Shown here piece after piece: positions 5,502-11,698 of a DNA stretch of 11,732 nucleotides (positions within the stretch are counted from its first letter, which is position 1; every line of letters starts with the position of its first letter). The stretch is from assembly GCA_937907435.1 (NCBI GenBank), contig CALCIA010000050.1, positions 1 to 11,732 on the forward strand, in the 5' to 3' direction. A program made the position numbers and the translations under genes. The stretch comes from an uncultured Actinomycetes bacterium (GTDB lineage Bacteria > Actinomycetota > Thermoleophilia > Solirubrobacterales > 70-9). Below the pieces are notes generated by a model. That model searched no databases and was not told the origin of the DNA. It saw only the letters and a program-made list of their open reading frames with translations.

Positions 5502-6122
5502 ATGCGTGAGCCCACCCGCACCTACCGCGTCGCGATGGCCGTAAACCTCCCGGTCGCCCGCTGGGCGCGCCTCGAGGTCAGCGGCGTCGAGACCCTGCCC
5601 GCGAGCGGCCCGCTGCTCGTGGTCGGCAACCACGACAGCCATTGGGACCCGGTGATGATCGGGTTCGCGGCGCGCAAGCGGCGGATGATCCGGGCGCTGG
5701 CGAAATCGCAGCTCTGGGACGTCAAGGGGCTGGCGCCGGTGCTGAACGGCATGGGCCAGATCCCGATCGTCCGCGGCGCGGGCGACGCGCAGGCGCTCGC
5801 CAACGCGATCGAGGCGCTGCGCGAAGGCTCCTGCGTCGGCGTCTTCCCCGAGGGGACGCGGTCGAAAGGCAAAGTCATGCGGGCGCGCAGCGGCGTCGGC
5901 CGGCTCGCGCTCGAGGTCCCCGAGGCCCACGTCAGCTGCGTCGCCGTCACCGGCACCACCGACCTCACCGGCTTCCCCCGCCGTCCCCGGCTCACGGTCC
6001 GCTTCTTCGACCCGGCCGCCGGCCAGCCGCGTCCCGACGAGGAGCCCGCCGACCTCTCCGCCCGCCTCCTCGCCGAGATCCGCGCGATCGCCCCGCCGAC
6101 GATCAGCTACCGCAAGCGCTGA
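5502..6122 (+). CDS. 1-acyl-sn-glycerol-3-phosphate acyltransferase-like (PlsC family)
   Basis: A 206-aa member of the PlsC/LPLAT family, which transfers a fatty acyl group from acyl-CoA or acyl-ACP to lysophosphatidic acid in phospholipid synthesis. The catalytic NHDSHWD block (residues 43-49) has the HX4D motif (H44, D49). Substrate-binding VFPEGTRS is at 114-121, and IPIVRG (87-92) matches motif II. Length is typical of the compact actinobacterial forms. No long N-terminal membrane helix is visible, so membrane attachment is probably peripheral. It is monocistronic, divergent from the PAS operon and convergent with the sigma operon; the palindrome at 6137-6179 sits exactly between the two 3' ends. 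The acceptor could be another lysolipid. Confidence 0.86.
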   Translation: MREPTRTYRVAMAVNLPVARWARLEVSGVETLPASGPLLVVGNHDSHWDPVMIGFAARKRRMIRALAKSQLWDVKGLAPVLNGMGQIPIVRGAGDAQALANAIEALREGSCVGVFPEGTRSKGKVMRARSGVGRLALEVPEAHVSCVAVTGTTDLTGFPRRPRLTVRFFDPAAGQPRPDEEPADLSARLLAEIRAIAPPTISYRKR

Positions 6123-6136
6123 CGCGCCGGCCAGGC

Positions 6137-6179
6137 GCGTTCGTCGCTTGTCCCGGATACGGCAACAAGCGACGAACGC
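6137..6179. repeat. 15-bp palindrome between convergent genes, ATA-type loop
   Basis: Arms 6137-6151 (GCGTTCGTCGCTTGT) and 6165-6179 are exact reverse complements. Inside is CCGGATACGG, which pairs CCG/CGG around GATA. It starts 14 nt after the plsC-like stop and ends 14 nt before the lipoprotein stop on the other strand, so it is placed symmetrically to serve both 3' ends, as a bidirectional terminator would. No U-tract follows in either direction. Confidence 0.88.
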
Positions 6180-6193
6180 ACTCCGAGGGCCCG

Positions 6194-6709
6194 CTAGCCG
6201 GCCGGCGTGCCGTTGCCCTTGAGGGCCGTCCAGGTGCCGCCGAAGGCGCTCTGGCCGTTGCCGTTCGCCTGGCCCGGCCGCTGGTCGCCGGCGAAGGTGT
6301 AGAGGGGGTGGCCGGCGTAGGTGACCTGGGTGCTGCCGTCGGCGCGTTCCACCGTGCCGAGGCGGGCGGCGCCGGTGCCGTTGGACGGCTGCGGTTCGCC
6401 GGTTTCGTCGAGCAGCGGCGGCCAGGCTTTCGCGCAGGCGCCTTCGCAGGTCGGCTTCCCGCCGCCGTCGCCGCTGAACGCGTAGAGGGTGTGGCCTTCG
6501 GAGTCGACGAGGACCTCGCCGAGGCCCGCGGCGCTGCCGAGGGAGACGAAGACGGTCCCTTCTTCGGCGTTCGGCGGCGGTTCGGCGACCGGCGCGGTGG
6601 CGGTGGTCTTCGCCGCGGTCGAGGTGGTCGACGAGCTGCCCGAGCCGCCGCCGCAGCCGGCGAGCACGCTCGCCAGGATCAGGATGGCCGCCACCCCCCG
6701 CCGGGTCAC
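6194..6709 (-). CDS. Secreted-repeat lipoprotein (Yx(F/W/Y)xxD motif)
   Basis: A 171-aa predicted lipoprotein. The signal peptide starts MTRRGVAAILILASVLAGC, with lipobox LAGC and lipidated C19, then a Ser/Thr/Ala-rich linker (20-50). Two copies of the family motif follow: LYAFSGD (first repeat) and LYTFAGD (second repeat), with CEGACAKAWPPLL between them. This is the COG4315/secreted-repeat family of unknown function, on the outer face of the membrane. Its GTG at 6709 overlaps the anti-sigma stop as GTGA, so it is third gene of the sigma operon and translationally coupled. The context suggests it is made under control of that sigma factor. Confidence 0.85.
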   Translation of the reverse strand: MTRRGVAAILILASVLAGCGGGSGSSSTTSTAAKTTATAPVAEPPPNAEEGTVFVSLGSAAGLGEVLVDSEGHTLYAFSGDGGGKPTCEGACAKAWPPLLDETGEPQPSNGTGAARLGTVERADGSTQVTYAGHPLYTFAGDQRPGQANGNGQSAFGGTWTALKGNGTPAG

Positions 6710-7419
6710 GTCGCGTCGAAGTCCGCCCCACCGATCAGCGCGGTCGCCTGGTCGACCGGTGCCGTGAAGGTCCGGTTGCCCGCGTGGACGCCGACCACCT
6801 TCGCTTGGGAGAGGTCGAGCGCCGAGCTGAGCTGGGCGTGCGAGTCCGCTCCCCAGCGATAGCGGAAGCTGCCCGCCGAGTAGGTCCGGCCCTGGGCGTC
6901 GCGCAGGAAGACGCGGCAGAGGGTGCCGGAGCGGACGCCGCTCACGTACATCTCGATCTCGGTGCCGAAGGCGTGGGGTTCGAGGGTTGCGTCGATGCTG
7001 ACCCCATTCGGCAGCGAGGCGAACTTGACCTGCTGGGCGGGCGAACTTTCCCCGCCGCCGAGCGGCAGGATCGCGATCGCCAGCACCGCCGCGACCGCCG
7101 CCGCGGCGACGGCGCCGCCAACCCCCAACCGGAAGCGACGCCGCCGCCTCACGCGGCCCTCCCTGGCCGATTCGGCCGCGATCTGCGCCTCGATCCGGGC
7201 CCCGAGGTCGGCGGGCGGGCGCACCGCCGGTCCCTCGATCCGGTCGGGGTCGGCGAGCGGCAGCAGCGCCGCGACCCCTTCCAGCGAGCACAGCTCGGCG
7301 CGGCACTCCTCGCAGCCCTCGAGGTGGGCGGCGACCGCGGCGCGTTCGTCCGCCGGCAGGTCGCCGAGCGCGTAGGCGCCGAGCGAGAGCTTCCAGTCGC
7401 GGTGGTCCTCAGTCCTCAT
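6706..7419 (-). CDS. Membrane anti-sigma factor with zinc-finger (ZAS) domain
   Basis: A 237-aa protein. The cytosolic N-terminus has the zinc-binding anti-sigma motif H32-LEG-C36-EE-C39 (Hx3CxxC), preceded by His6. A linker leads to an Arg-rich stretch (89-97), one transmembrane helix (about 98-120), and an extracytoplasmic domain (about 130-225) resembling the RskA-type anti-sigma C-terminal domain. It would hold the ECF sigma factor inactive at the membrane until a signal arrives. The ATG at 7419 has a good Shine-Dalgarno (GGAGGAG, 7 nt upstream) and lies 11 nt inside the sigma gene. The signal is unknown. Confidence 0.87.
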   Translation of the reverse strand: MRTEDHRDWKLSLGAYALGDLPADERAAVAAHLEGCEECRAELCSLEGVAALLPLADPDRIEGPAVRPPADLGARIEAQIAAESAREGRVRRRRRFRLGVGGAVAAAAVAAVLAIAILPLGGGESSPAQQVKFASLPNGVSIDATLEPHAFGTEIEMYVSGVRSGTLCRVFLRDAQGRTYSAGSFRYRWGADSHAQLSSALDLSQAKVVGVHAGNRTFTAPVDQATALIGGADFDAT

Positions 7420-7912
7420 AGCCCATCTCCTCCAAGGCGACCCGCAGCGCCCGCAGCCCGTAGTAGACGCGGCTCTTGATCGTCCCCTCCGGCACGCCCA
7501 GTTCCTCGGCGACCTCGGAGTAGGGACGGGCGCGGAAGTGGGTCTCCAGCAGCACCCGCCGATGATCCTCGCCGATCCGCCGCATCGCCTCCTCGACCTG
7601 CCAGGCCAGGAGCGCCTGCTCCAGCGGTTCGACCGACGGCTCGACGCCGCCCTCGGCCACCCGCGGCCGCGCCGCCCGCGCTCGCCCCAGGTCGATCACC
7701 ACGTTGCGCAGGATCGCGAAGAGCCACGTCCGCAGGCTGCCGATCTCGGGATCGAAGCGGTCGCCCGCTTTCCAGGCGCGCAGGAACGTCTCCTGGACGG
7801 CCTCCTCGGCGAGCCCCGCGTCTCCCAGCGAGCGCACCGCGAAGCCGTAGAGCTCCCCCGAGTGCGCGGCGTAGGCCTCGCGCACGTCCCGCTCGCGGGT
7901 CAGCGCCCCCAT
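7409..7912 (-). CDS. ECF-family RNA polymerase sigma factor
   Basis: A 167-aa sigma-70 family protein with region 2 (about residues 10-80: ELYGFAVRSLGD, EEAVQETFLRAWKAGDRFDP, TWLFAILRNVVIDLGRARAA) and region 4 (about 105-165: RRVLLETHFRARPYSEVAEE, then LGVPEGTIKSRVYYGLRAL), without regions 1 and 3, as usual for ECF sigmas. The start is uncertain: ATG at 7912, or GTG two codons earlier at 7918; neither has a clear ribosome-binding site. It is first in an operon with its anti-sigma factor and a lipoprotein. No clear ECF-type promoter could be assigned in 7919-7988, so autoregulation is plausible but not shown. Confidence 0.9.
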   Translation of the reverse strand: MGALTRERDVREAYAAHSGELYGFAVRSLGDAGLAEEAVQETFLRAWKAGDRFDPEIGSLRTWLFAILRNVVIDLGRARAARPRVAEGGVEPSVEPLEQALLAWQVEEAMRRIGEDHRRVLLETHFRARPYSEVAEELGVPEGTIKSRVYYGLRALRVALEEMGYED

Positions 7913-7988
7913 CCGCACCGCCGCGTGTCTGATCGCTCACATTCCATCGCGACCGTTCTACGGGGACGACCGCCGCGAGGTTCACCCC

Positions 7989-8039
7989 CGTTCAGCTGTT
8001 CCTTATGCCGGTATAGCGGGAAAAAGGAACAGCTGAACG
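7989..8039. repeat. 16-bp palindrome 4 nt after the zinc-ribbon gene
   Basis: Arms 7989-8004 (CGTTCAGCTGTTCCTT) and 8024-8039 are exact reverse complements. The 19-nt interior includes GCCGGTATAGCGGG, which can pair CCG/CGG and resembles the interior of the palindrome at 6137-6179. On the minus strand it begins 4 nt after the stop of the DUF5679 gene, a terminator position, but the flank is C-rich and without a U-tract. Confidence 0.88.
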
Positions 8040-8043
8040 ATGC

Positions 8044-8193
8044 CTAGGCCTCGAGTTTGCCGATCTTGAAGATCTTCGTCCCACAGTCGGGGCAGACGCC
8101 CTGGATCGCGGGGCGGCCGTTCTTCATCGTCACCTGCTTGGCGTCTTTGATCTCGACCTTCTTGCGCTCTTTGACGCAGTAGCCCTCCGGCAT
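8044..8193 (-). CDS. DUF5679 zinc-ribbon-like small protein
   Basis: A 49-aa protein beginning MPEGYCVKERKKVEIKDAKQ. The TMKNGRPAIQG centre and GVCPDCGTKIFKIGK end identify DUF5679, a small zinc-ribbon family of unknown function. The usual pattern is CxxC plus CxxC; here C34 and C37 are present and C6 remains, but position 9, normally Cys, is Glu. Either zinc binding is altered or this is a lineage variant. The start at 8193 is fixed by AAAGGAGG seven nucleotides upstream; a longer frame to 8310 lacks support. It stands alone, divergent from the thiolase. Confidence 0.85.
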   Translation of the reverse strand: MPEGYCVKERKKVEIKDAKQVTMKNGRPAIQGVCPDCGTKIFKIGKLEA

Positions 8194-8314
8194 GTCGAGG
8201 CCTCCTTTCCTGCCGCGATGCGGCGTCTTCCCGCATTCCCACGCGGGCTGGATCGACCGAATGTACCCGAGATGGGCGACGCTGCACGGCCGACAGGTGC
8301 CAAATGTCACAATA

Positions 8315-8373
8315 GATTGACCGACCAGTCAATCAGCCCGTGGTCCGTTTGCTCTACGCTGCCCGTCGGTCAA
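8315..8373. promoter_or_regulatory. TetR-type operator candidate upstream of the thiolase
   Basis: 8315-8334 is an inverted repeat, GATTGAC-CGACCA-GTCAATC, of the size and TTGAC/GTCAA form typical for TetR-family regulators of fatty-acid genes. A second half-site, GTCGGTCAA (8365-8373), is the exact reverse complement of TTGACCGAC (8317-8325). It lies in the divergent gap between the zinc-ribbon gene and the thiolase, near a possible -10 box TACGCT (8355-8360). No TetR gene is in the window, so the regulator is unknown. Confidence 0.45.
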
Positions 8374-8421
8374 CGACCCGAATGCCTGGAGATCCGCACT
8401 TAGCCCAAGGAGGCGCCTGAG

Positions 8422-9579
8422 ATGCCCGAAGCAGTAATCGTCGACACCATTCGCACGCCGATCGGCCGCGCCTTCAAGGGCTCGCTCGCCTCGCTGCGGC
8501 CCGAGGAGCAGGGCGCCTTCGTGGTCGACCAGCTCCTCGAGCGCAACCCTGGCCTCGACCCCGCCCTGGTCGAGGACGTCTTCTGCGGCGTCGGCATGCC
8601 GCAGGGCCTACAGGCCTTCAACATGGGCCGGATCATCTCCCTGCTCTCGAAGCTGCCGCAGACCGTCAACGGCGTCACCGTCTCCCGTTATTGCTCCTCC
8701 AGCCTCGACGCGATCCGCCATGCCGGCAACGCGATCAAGGCGGGCGAGGGCGACGCCTACATCGCCGTCGGCGTCGAGTGGGTCAGCCGCTTCAACGAAG
8801 CCTCCGAGCCAGTCCGCGTCGACGACCGCGACCCGAACCTGATCGGCGAGAACGGCCAGCCCAACGCCTACATCGACATGGGCATCACGGCGGTCAACGT
8901 CGCCAAGAAGTACGGCGTCAGCCGCGAGGACATGGACAAGTTCGCCCAGCGCTCCCAGGAACTGGCGGTGAAGTCGCAGGAGGACGGCTTCTTCGACCGT
9001 GAGATCGTCCCGGTGACGCTCGCCGATGGCACCGTGGTCGCCAAGGACGACGGCCCGCGCGCGTCCTCGACCCTGGAGAAGCTGAGCGAACTCGACGAGG
9101 CCTTCGAGGGCGGCGGCGGCGTCACCGCCGGCAACTCCTGCCCGCTGAACGACGGCGCCGCCGCGGTGCTGCTGATGAGCGACACCAAGGCCAAGGAGCT
9201 CGGCCTCACCCCGCGCGCCCGCATCGTCACCGCCGCCACCTACGGCAACGAGCCGGAGCTGATGGGCGTCGCGCCGATCGGCGCGGTGAAGAAGGTCCTC
9301 GACCGGGCCGGGATGACGATCGGCGACATCGACCAGGTCGAGCTGAACGAGGCCTTCGCCGCCCAGGTGATCCCGATCATGGACGAAACCGGGATCGAGC
9401 TCGACAAGCTCAACACGCACGGCGGCGCGATCGCCCTCGGCCACCCGTTCGGGATGACCGGCGCCCGCATCATGGGCACGCTGCTGAACGGCATGGAGAC
9501 CGACGACGCCCAGGTCGGCCTGGAGACGATGTGCGTCGCCGGCGGGCAGGGCAAGGCGATGATCGTCGAACGGGTCTGA
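8422..9579 (+). CDS. Acetyl-CoA C-acyltransferase (thiolase)
   Basis: A 385-aa thiolase, normal length. It cleaves 3-ketoacyl-CoA with CoA in beta-oxidation, or condenses acyl-CoAs in reverse. The catalytic set is complete: nucleophile C91 in SRYCSSSLDAI, NEAF (309-312), H341 in GGAIALGHPFGMTGAR, and C371 in MCVAGGQG. The N-terminal EAVIVDTIRTPIGRAFKG is typical of the FadA/AtoB group. A strong ribosome-binding site (AAGGAGG at 8407-8413, 8 nt before ATG) fixes the start. It is monocistronic: a strong terminator follows, and no 3-hydroxyacyl-CoA dehydrogenase is adjacent. Possible TetR-type control is described at 8315. Whether it serves degradation or biosynthesis cannot be told. Confidence 0.93.
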   Translation: MPEAVIVDTIRTPIGRAFKGSLASLRPEEQGAFVVDQLLERNPGLDPALVEDVFCGVGMPQGLQAFNMGRIISLLSKLPQTVNGVTVSRYCSSSLDAIRHAGNAIKAGEGDAYIAVGVEWVSRFNEASEPVRVDDRDPNLIGENGQPNAYIDMGITAVNVAKKYGVSREDMDKFAQRSQELAVKSQEDGFFDREIVPVTLADGTVVAKDDGPRASSTLEKLSELDEAFEGGGGVTAGNSCPLNDGAAAVLLMSDTKAKELGLTPRARIVTAATYGNEPELMGVAPIGAVKKVLDRAGMTIGDIDQVELNEAFAAQVIPIMDETGIELDKLNTHGGAIALGHPFGMTGARIMGTLLNGMETDDAQVGLETMCVAGGQGKAMIVERV

Positions 9580-9617
9580 GGCCCTGTCTCGGGACCCCCG
9601 AGTAGTCCTTGTGTGAC

Positions 9618-9650
9618 GAAGCGGCCCCAAAGTGGGGCCGCTTCTTGTTT
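9618..9650 (+). terminator. Rho-independent terminator of the thiolase gene
   Basis: A 12-bp perfect stem, GAAGCGGCCCCA (9618-9629) with TGGGGCCGCTTC (9633-9644), loop AAG, then the T-rich tail TTGTTT. It is 38 nt after the thiolase stop. The last T of the tail is also the first base of the next gene's candidate -10 box. Confidence 0.88.
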
Positions 9651-9655
9651 AGATT
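9650..9655 (+). promoter_or_regulatory. Candidate -10 box of the thioesterase gene
   Basis: TAGATT (TANNNT) ends 6 nt before the ATG at 9662, implying a leaderless transcript. Its -35 region would lie inside the terminator hairpin of the preceding gene. No Shine-Dalgarno is present. Confidence 0.5.
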
Positions 9656-9661
9656 CCGACC

Positions 9662-10108
9662 ATGGCCGATCTTTCGCAGGTCAAGCCAGAGCAGATCCGC
9701 GAGTTCGCGGTGGGGAGCTTCCCTGCCGACATCGGGATCGAACCGCTGGAGATCGAGGAGGACCACGCCCGCGGCCGGATCCTGGTCGAGAGCCGTCATC
9801 TCCACCCCGGCGGCTTTGTCCACGGCGGCGTCTGGACGGCGCTCGGCGACACCGTCGCCGCCTGGGCCACCTTCCGCGCGATCCCGCCTGGCTACGACTT
9901 CACCACGATCGAGCTGAAGCTGAACGTCTTCGGCGCCGGCCGCCTGGGTGACGAAATCGTCGCCGAGGCCCGGGCACTCCACGCCGGCCGCAGCACCGCG
10001 GTGATCGAGGTGCGAATCGAGCGCATCCGCGAGGGCAACTCGAAACTGGCCGCCAACCTCGTCGTCAGCCAGTTCGTCATCCCGCCCGGCGACCACTTCG
10101 CGATCTAG
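9662..10108 (+). CDS. Hotdog-fold thioesterase, PaaI family
   Basis: A 148-aa single hotdog domain. HLHPGGFVHGGVWTALGDT (46-64) is the PaaI-type signature: HPGG, then HGG (54-56) and D63 as the probable catalytic acid; TTIELKLNVFGAG (81-93) is the partner-contact strand. It hydrolyses acyl-CoA or aryl-CoA thioesters, probably as a dimer of dimers in the cytosol; substrate not deducible. It follows the thiolase but has its own leaderless promoter after the terminator. Its TAG at 10106-10108 directly abuts the stop of the convergent ATP-grasp gene with no base between. Confidence 0.88.
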   Translation: MADLSQVKPEQIREFAVGSFPADIGIEPLEIEEDHARGRILVESRHLHPGGFVHGGVWTALGDTVAAWATFRAIPPGYDFTTIELKLNVFGAGRLGDEIVAEARALHAGRSTAVIEVRIERIREGNSKLAANLVVSQFVIPPGDHFAI

Positions 10109-11548
10109 CTACGCGCCGAGGACCCAGGTGTCCTTCGCGCCGCCGCCCCGCGAGCCCTCGACGACCATCTCCTCGGCCTCCTTGGCGTAACGGGTGAGCC
10201 CGCCCTGCATCGCCGACGGCTCGCCCGCCGCGGGGGTGAGGACGTAGGGGCGCAGGTCGACGCGGCGCGGGGCGATTCCGGCGCCGACCACGGTCGGGTG
10301 GGTGGAGAGCGGCACCAGCTCCTGGGCGACGAAGCGCTCCGGCCGCCGCCGCACCAGGCCGATCACCTTGCGCCGCTCGCCCTCGGTGGCGCGCGGCATG
10401 ATCGTCACGCCGTGGCCGCCGAAGCCGTCGCGCGGCTTCACCACCAGCTCGTCGAGCCGGCCGACCACCTCGTCGCGCGCCGCCGGGTCGGAGAGGTCGT
10501 AGCTCGGCACCGAGCGCAGCCGCGGCTCCTCGCCGAGGTAGAAGCGGACCATGTCCTCGACGTAGGCGTGGGTGAGCTTGTCGTCGGCGAGGCCGGTGCC
10601 GATCGCGTTGACGCAGCGCAGGCGGCCCGATTCGAGCGCCGGGGTGAGGAGGGCGCCGAGCGGTGTCAGCGCGCCGCCGCGGTCGGTGAGCCGGTCCTCG
10701 TTGAGGCGGCGGTAGACGACGTCGAGCTGCAGGCGCTCGCGGCCGACGCGGGCGTGGAGGCGCCCGCGCGCGTGGGAGAGCTGGTCGGGCGTGACGATCG
10801 GCAGCGCGAGTTCGCGGCTGAGCCGCTGCTGCTCGTAGTACGTGCCGCTTTCGGGGCCGTCGGAGAGGATCGCGGCGACCGGTTCGGCGGCGTGGGCGGC
10901 GGGCGCCGCGGCGCGGATCGCCTCGCCGAGGCGCTCGACGTAGTCGCCGGGGGAGCGCAGGCCCCTCGTGGCGGCGGCGCCGAGCTCCGGCGCGACGGCT
11001 TCGCGCACCGCGATCGCGTAGGTCGCCCCGGAGGGCATCCGCAGGTTGTCCTCCAGCACCAGGAGCTCCCCGTGCGCGTCACGGATCAGGTCCATCCCCG
11101 CGACCGTGGCGGGCGGCACGGCCGGATCGAGCAGGCCCCGCATGCGGGGCTCGTATCCCTGGGAGGTCTCGAGTAACCGGCGCGGCACGATCCCCTCCTC
11201 GAAGATCCGCTGGTCCCCGTAGGCGTCGAGGATGAACGCGTTCAGGGCCCGCGCCCGCTGCAGGAGTCCCGCCTCGAGCGCCTCCCACTCGGCCGCGTCG
11301 ATCACCCGCGGCACCGGGTCGACCGCCATCGGCCCGCCCGGGCCGAACGACAGCCCGATCGCCTGGGCGTTCGACCGGACGCGCTCGCGCAGCTCCACCA
11401 GGTCCAGCCGCGCGAGCGCGTCGAACACCGTCGCGTAGGGAGGGCGCGCGGTGTCGGTCGTGGCGAACGCCTCGTCGAAGTGCCCCGCATCCAGCGGGTA
11501 CACGCCGGCACCGGGAAAGGGGCGGGCCGGATTCAAGGTCGTCGCCAT
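10109..11548 (-). CDS. Circularly permuted ATP-grasp protein (COG2308 type)
   Basis: A 479-aa member of the circularly permuted type 2 ATP-grasp family. Landmarks: YATVFDALARL (38-48), LVLEDNLRMPSGATYA (163-178, metal/nucleotide site), YRRLNEDRLTD (279-289), LVVKPRDGFGGHGV (368-381), FVAQELVPLSTHP (406-418), and the C-terminal SRGGGAKDTWVL. Such enzymes probably ligate an amine to a carboxylate with ATP, and are often encoded with an alpha-E protein and a transglutaminase-like protein. Neither partner is visible here: downstream is a convergent gene and upstream there is no gene up to the window edge. The ATG at 11548 is preceded by TAGCGT 6 nt upstream, supporting that start. Substrate unknown. 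Confidence 0.88.
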   Translation of the reverse strand: MATTLNPARPFPGAGVYPLDAGHFDEAFATTDTARPPYATVFDALARLDLVELRERVRSNAQAIGLSFGPGGPMAVDPVPRVIDAAEWEALEAGLLQRARALNAFILDAYGDQRIFEEGIVPRRLLETSQGYEPRMRGLLDPAVPPATVAGMDLIRDAHGELLVLEDNLRMPSGATYAIAVREAVAPELGAAATRGLRSPGDYVERLGEAIRAAAPAAHAAEPVAAILSDGPESGTYYEQQRLSRELALPIVTPDQLSHARGRLHARVGRERLQLDVVYRRLNEDRLTDRGGALTPLGALLTPALESGRLRCVNAIGTGLADDKLTHAYVEDMVRFYLGEEPRLRSVPSYDLSDPAARDEVVGRLDELVVKPRDGFGGHGVTIMPRATEGERRKVIGLVRRRPERFVAQELVPLSTHPTVVGAGIAPRRVDLRPYVLTPAAGEPSAMQGGLTRYAKEAEEMVVEGSRGGGAKDTWVLGA

Positions 11549-11554
11549 GCTTGC

Positions 11555-11560
11555 ACGCTA
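11555..11560 (-). promoter_or_regulatory. Candidate -10 box of the ATP-grasp gene
   Basis: On the minus strand this is TAGCGT (TANNNT), followed by six bases and the ATG at 11548, giving a leaderless transcript. No Shine-Dalgarno and no clear -35. Confidence 0.5.
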
Positions 11561-11610
11561 AGGACGACTACCCGGCAGAGGCATGGCCCAAAGTCGAAAG
11601 ATGCGCGGCT

Positions 11611-11658
11611 GGGGGTGGACGTGGTGGCGGGTGGGGGGACGGGCGGGGGTGCGGGGGG
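11611..11658 (+). other. G-rich tract able to form a G-quadruplex
   Basis: On the plus strand this has G-runs of at least three at 11611-11615, 11629-11631, 11633-11638, 11641-11643, 11645-11649 and 11653-11658. The last five are separated by 1-3 bases, satisfying the usual quadruplex pattern. It lies about 50-100 bp upstream of the ATP-grasp promoter, on the template strand of that gene. Confidence 0.6.
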
Positions 11659-11698
11659 CTGGCGGCCGTCCGAGGGCGCGGCGGGTGTCCTGGGCTCC

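Noticed and set aside
5417..5521. Upstream extension of the PAS reading frame
   Set aside because: It overlaps the divergent acyltransferase gene and promoter, and the family usually begins at MSQKPLEL.
6137..6179. Classical Rho-independent terminator
   Set aside because: The stem is suitable but there is no U-tract on either strand, and the loop matches the palindrome family; listed as a repeat.
8194..8310. Longer form of the zinc-ribbon protein
   Set aside because: The family starts at MPEGYC, with AAAGGAGG placed correctly before it.
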